Source: an uncultured Clostridium sp.
GTDB taxonomy: Bacteria; Bacillota; Clostridia; TANB77; CAG-508
Length of the DNA: 54,510 bases
Reading direction: 5' to 3'
Assembly: GCA_945865665.1 (NCBI GenBank)
Contig: CAMBEE010000010.1
Coordinates: forward strand, 1-54,510
This document shows positions 54,142-54,510 of the stretch, one piece after another (position 1 is the first letter of the stretch; each line of letters starts with the position of its first letter). A program made the translations under genes and the position numbers. Under the pieces are notes generated by a model. The model had not been told where the DNA came from and made no database searches. It saw only the letters and a list, made by a program, of their open reading frames with translations.

Positions 54142-54510
54142 TTACACTACATATCTTTTTAGGTTAGCTATTTCGTATTCAAACATTCTATGTTCTTTTT
54201 CGTTTTTTTGATTGTATTCTTTCATTTCTTCACGCATTTTTATTTGTTCTTCAAGTATTTTTGCTACATTATTGCTCATGTAATTTAATTTTGACATAAT
54301 ACTATCTGATTTTTCTGTTTGTTTAGCGTCTACATAGTCTATTTTTTTATTTAAGTTATCATTTACTGCGTCAATTTTATTGTTTAAGCTTTCTTCTACT
54401 GCGTCAATTTTATTGTTTAAGTTTTCTTCTACTGCGTCAATTTTATTGTTTAAGTTTTCTTCTACTGCGTCAATTTTATTGTTTAAGCTTTCTTCTACTG
54501 CGTCAATTTT
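54142..54510 (-). CDS. Coiled-coil protein with 11-residue repeats (N terminus off the right edge)
   Basis: The frame is open from the window end to TAA at 54142 (122 codons). Its visible N-terminal part is five copies of an 11-residue unit KIDAVEENLNN or close variants, then KKIDYVDAKQTEKSDSIMSK and a helical tail ending IANLKRYVV. An 11-residue (hendecad) period fits a right-handed coiled coil. It may be a fibrous or scaffold protein. The start is outside the window. Confidence 0.8.
   Translation of the reverse strand, partial: KIDAVEESLNNKIDAVEENLNNKIDAVEENLNNKIDAVEESLNNKIDAVNDNLNKKIDYVDAKQTEKSDSIMSKLNYMSNNVAKILEEQIKMREEMKEYNQKNEKEHRMFEYEIANLKRYVV
54365..54510 (-). repeat. Tandem 33-bp coding repeats
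   Basis: The unit ACTGCGTCAATTTTATTGTT (plus-strand view, period 33 bp) starts at 54365, 54398, 54431, 54464 and 54497. Copies differ by a single base, usually AAGCTTT versus AAGTTTT. The array continues past the window. Confidence 0.92.

Noticed and set aside
54365..54510. CRISPR-like regular repeats
   Set aside because: The period is 33 bp with no unique spacers, and the array is in an open frame encoding a coiled coil.

Overview
The window is a strongly AT-rich stretch of a low-GC, Gram-positive, endospore-forming Clostridia-type genome, probably an uncultured anaerobe. The evidence is a spoIIIA sporulation operon, two T-box leaders, AAGGAGG-type ribosome binding sites, TTGACA/TATAAT promoters, and LytR-CpsA-Psr (LCP), CpsB and CpsD cell-surface assembly proteins. 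UGA, UAA and UAG all act as stops. No CRISPR array, complete insertion sequence or prophage is visible.

Layout. 1-4.3 kb: a repeat-rich HTH/TPR-like protein cut by the left edge, an aldose 1-epimerase-like gene behind a T-box, and two surface proteins sharing an almost identical prepilin-like N terminus. 4.4-9.3 kb: a small HTH regulator, then the spoIIIA operon on the minus strand from AB to AH. spoIIIAA is absent and spoIIIAB is frameshifted. 9.4-16.5 kb: uvrB, three short promoter-gene-terminator units, an iron-type alcohol dehydrogenase, phosphofructokinase, a DUF4116 protein and trmB. 16.6-29.3 kb: a MITE-like element, an RluA-type pseudouridine synthase, rnpB, gpsA, plsY, der, a DUF2207 protein, rpmE, two tiny membrane-protein genes, a stretch of gene remnants and a tRNA-Thr(CGU). 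29.4-34.7 kb: ileS with its T-box leader, and glmM. 34.8-53.6 kb: a large surface-polysaccharide locus on the minus strand.

The polysaccharide locus starts with an LCP ligase. A strong promoter follows, with a perfect 32-bp inverted repeat over its -10 box and a (CA)19 tract in the leader. The genes then run: initiating phosphoglycosyl transferase, glycosyltransferase, acetyltransferase, glycosyltransferase, polymerase, two glycosyltransferases, GT-D glycosyltransferase, flippase, pyruvyl transferase, second flippase (frameshifted) and an FrhB-like protein. The Wzz-like protein, tyrosine kinase and PHP phosphatase lie further along. A toxin-antitoxin pair (MqsR-like toxin, MqsA/Panacea-type antitoxin) with its own perfect promoter sits between the two halves. 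The right edge cuts a coiled-coil protein built on exact 33-bp repeats.

Two patterns run across the window. First, several families of short palindromic repeats carry a GGGGAC(G/A)-type core. They sit at gene ends; one supplies the trmB stop codon, one forms a 61-bp-armed inverted repeat, and one lies where an FrhB-like gene has lost its usual N terminus. Second, several genes carry single-base frameshifts (spoIIIAB, the second flippase, a pilin-like gene, and arguably the Gly-rich tail of the DUF2207 protein). These could be assembly errors, real decay or recoding, and sequence alone cannot decide.
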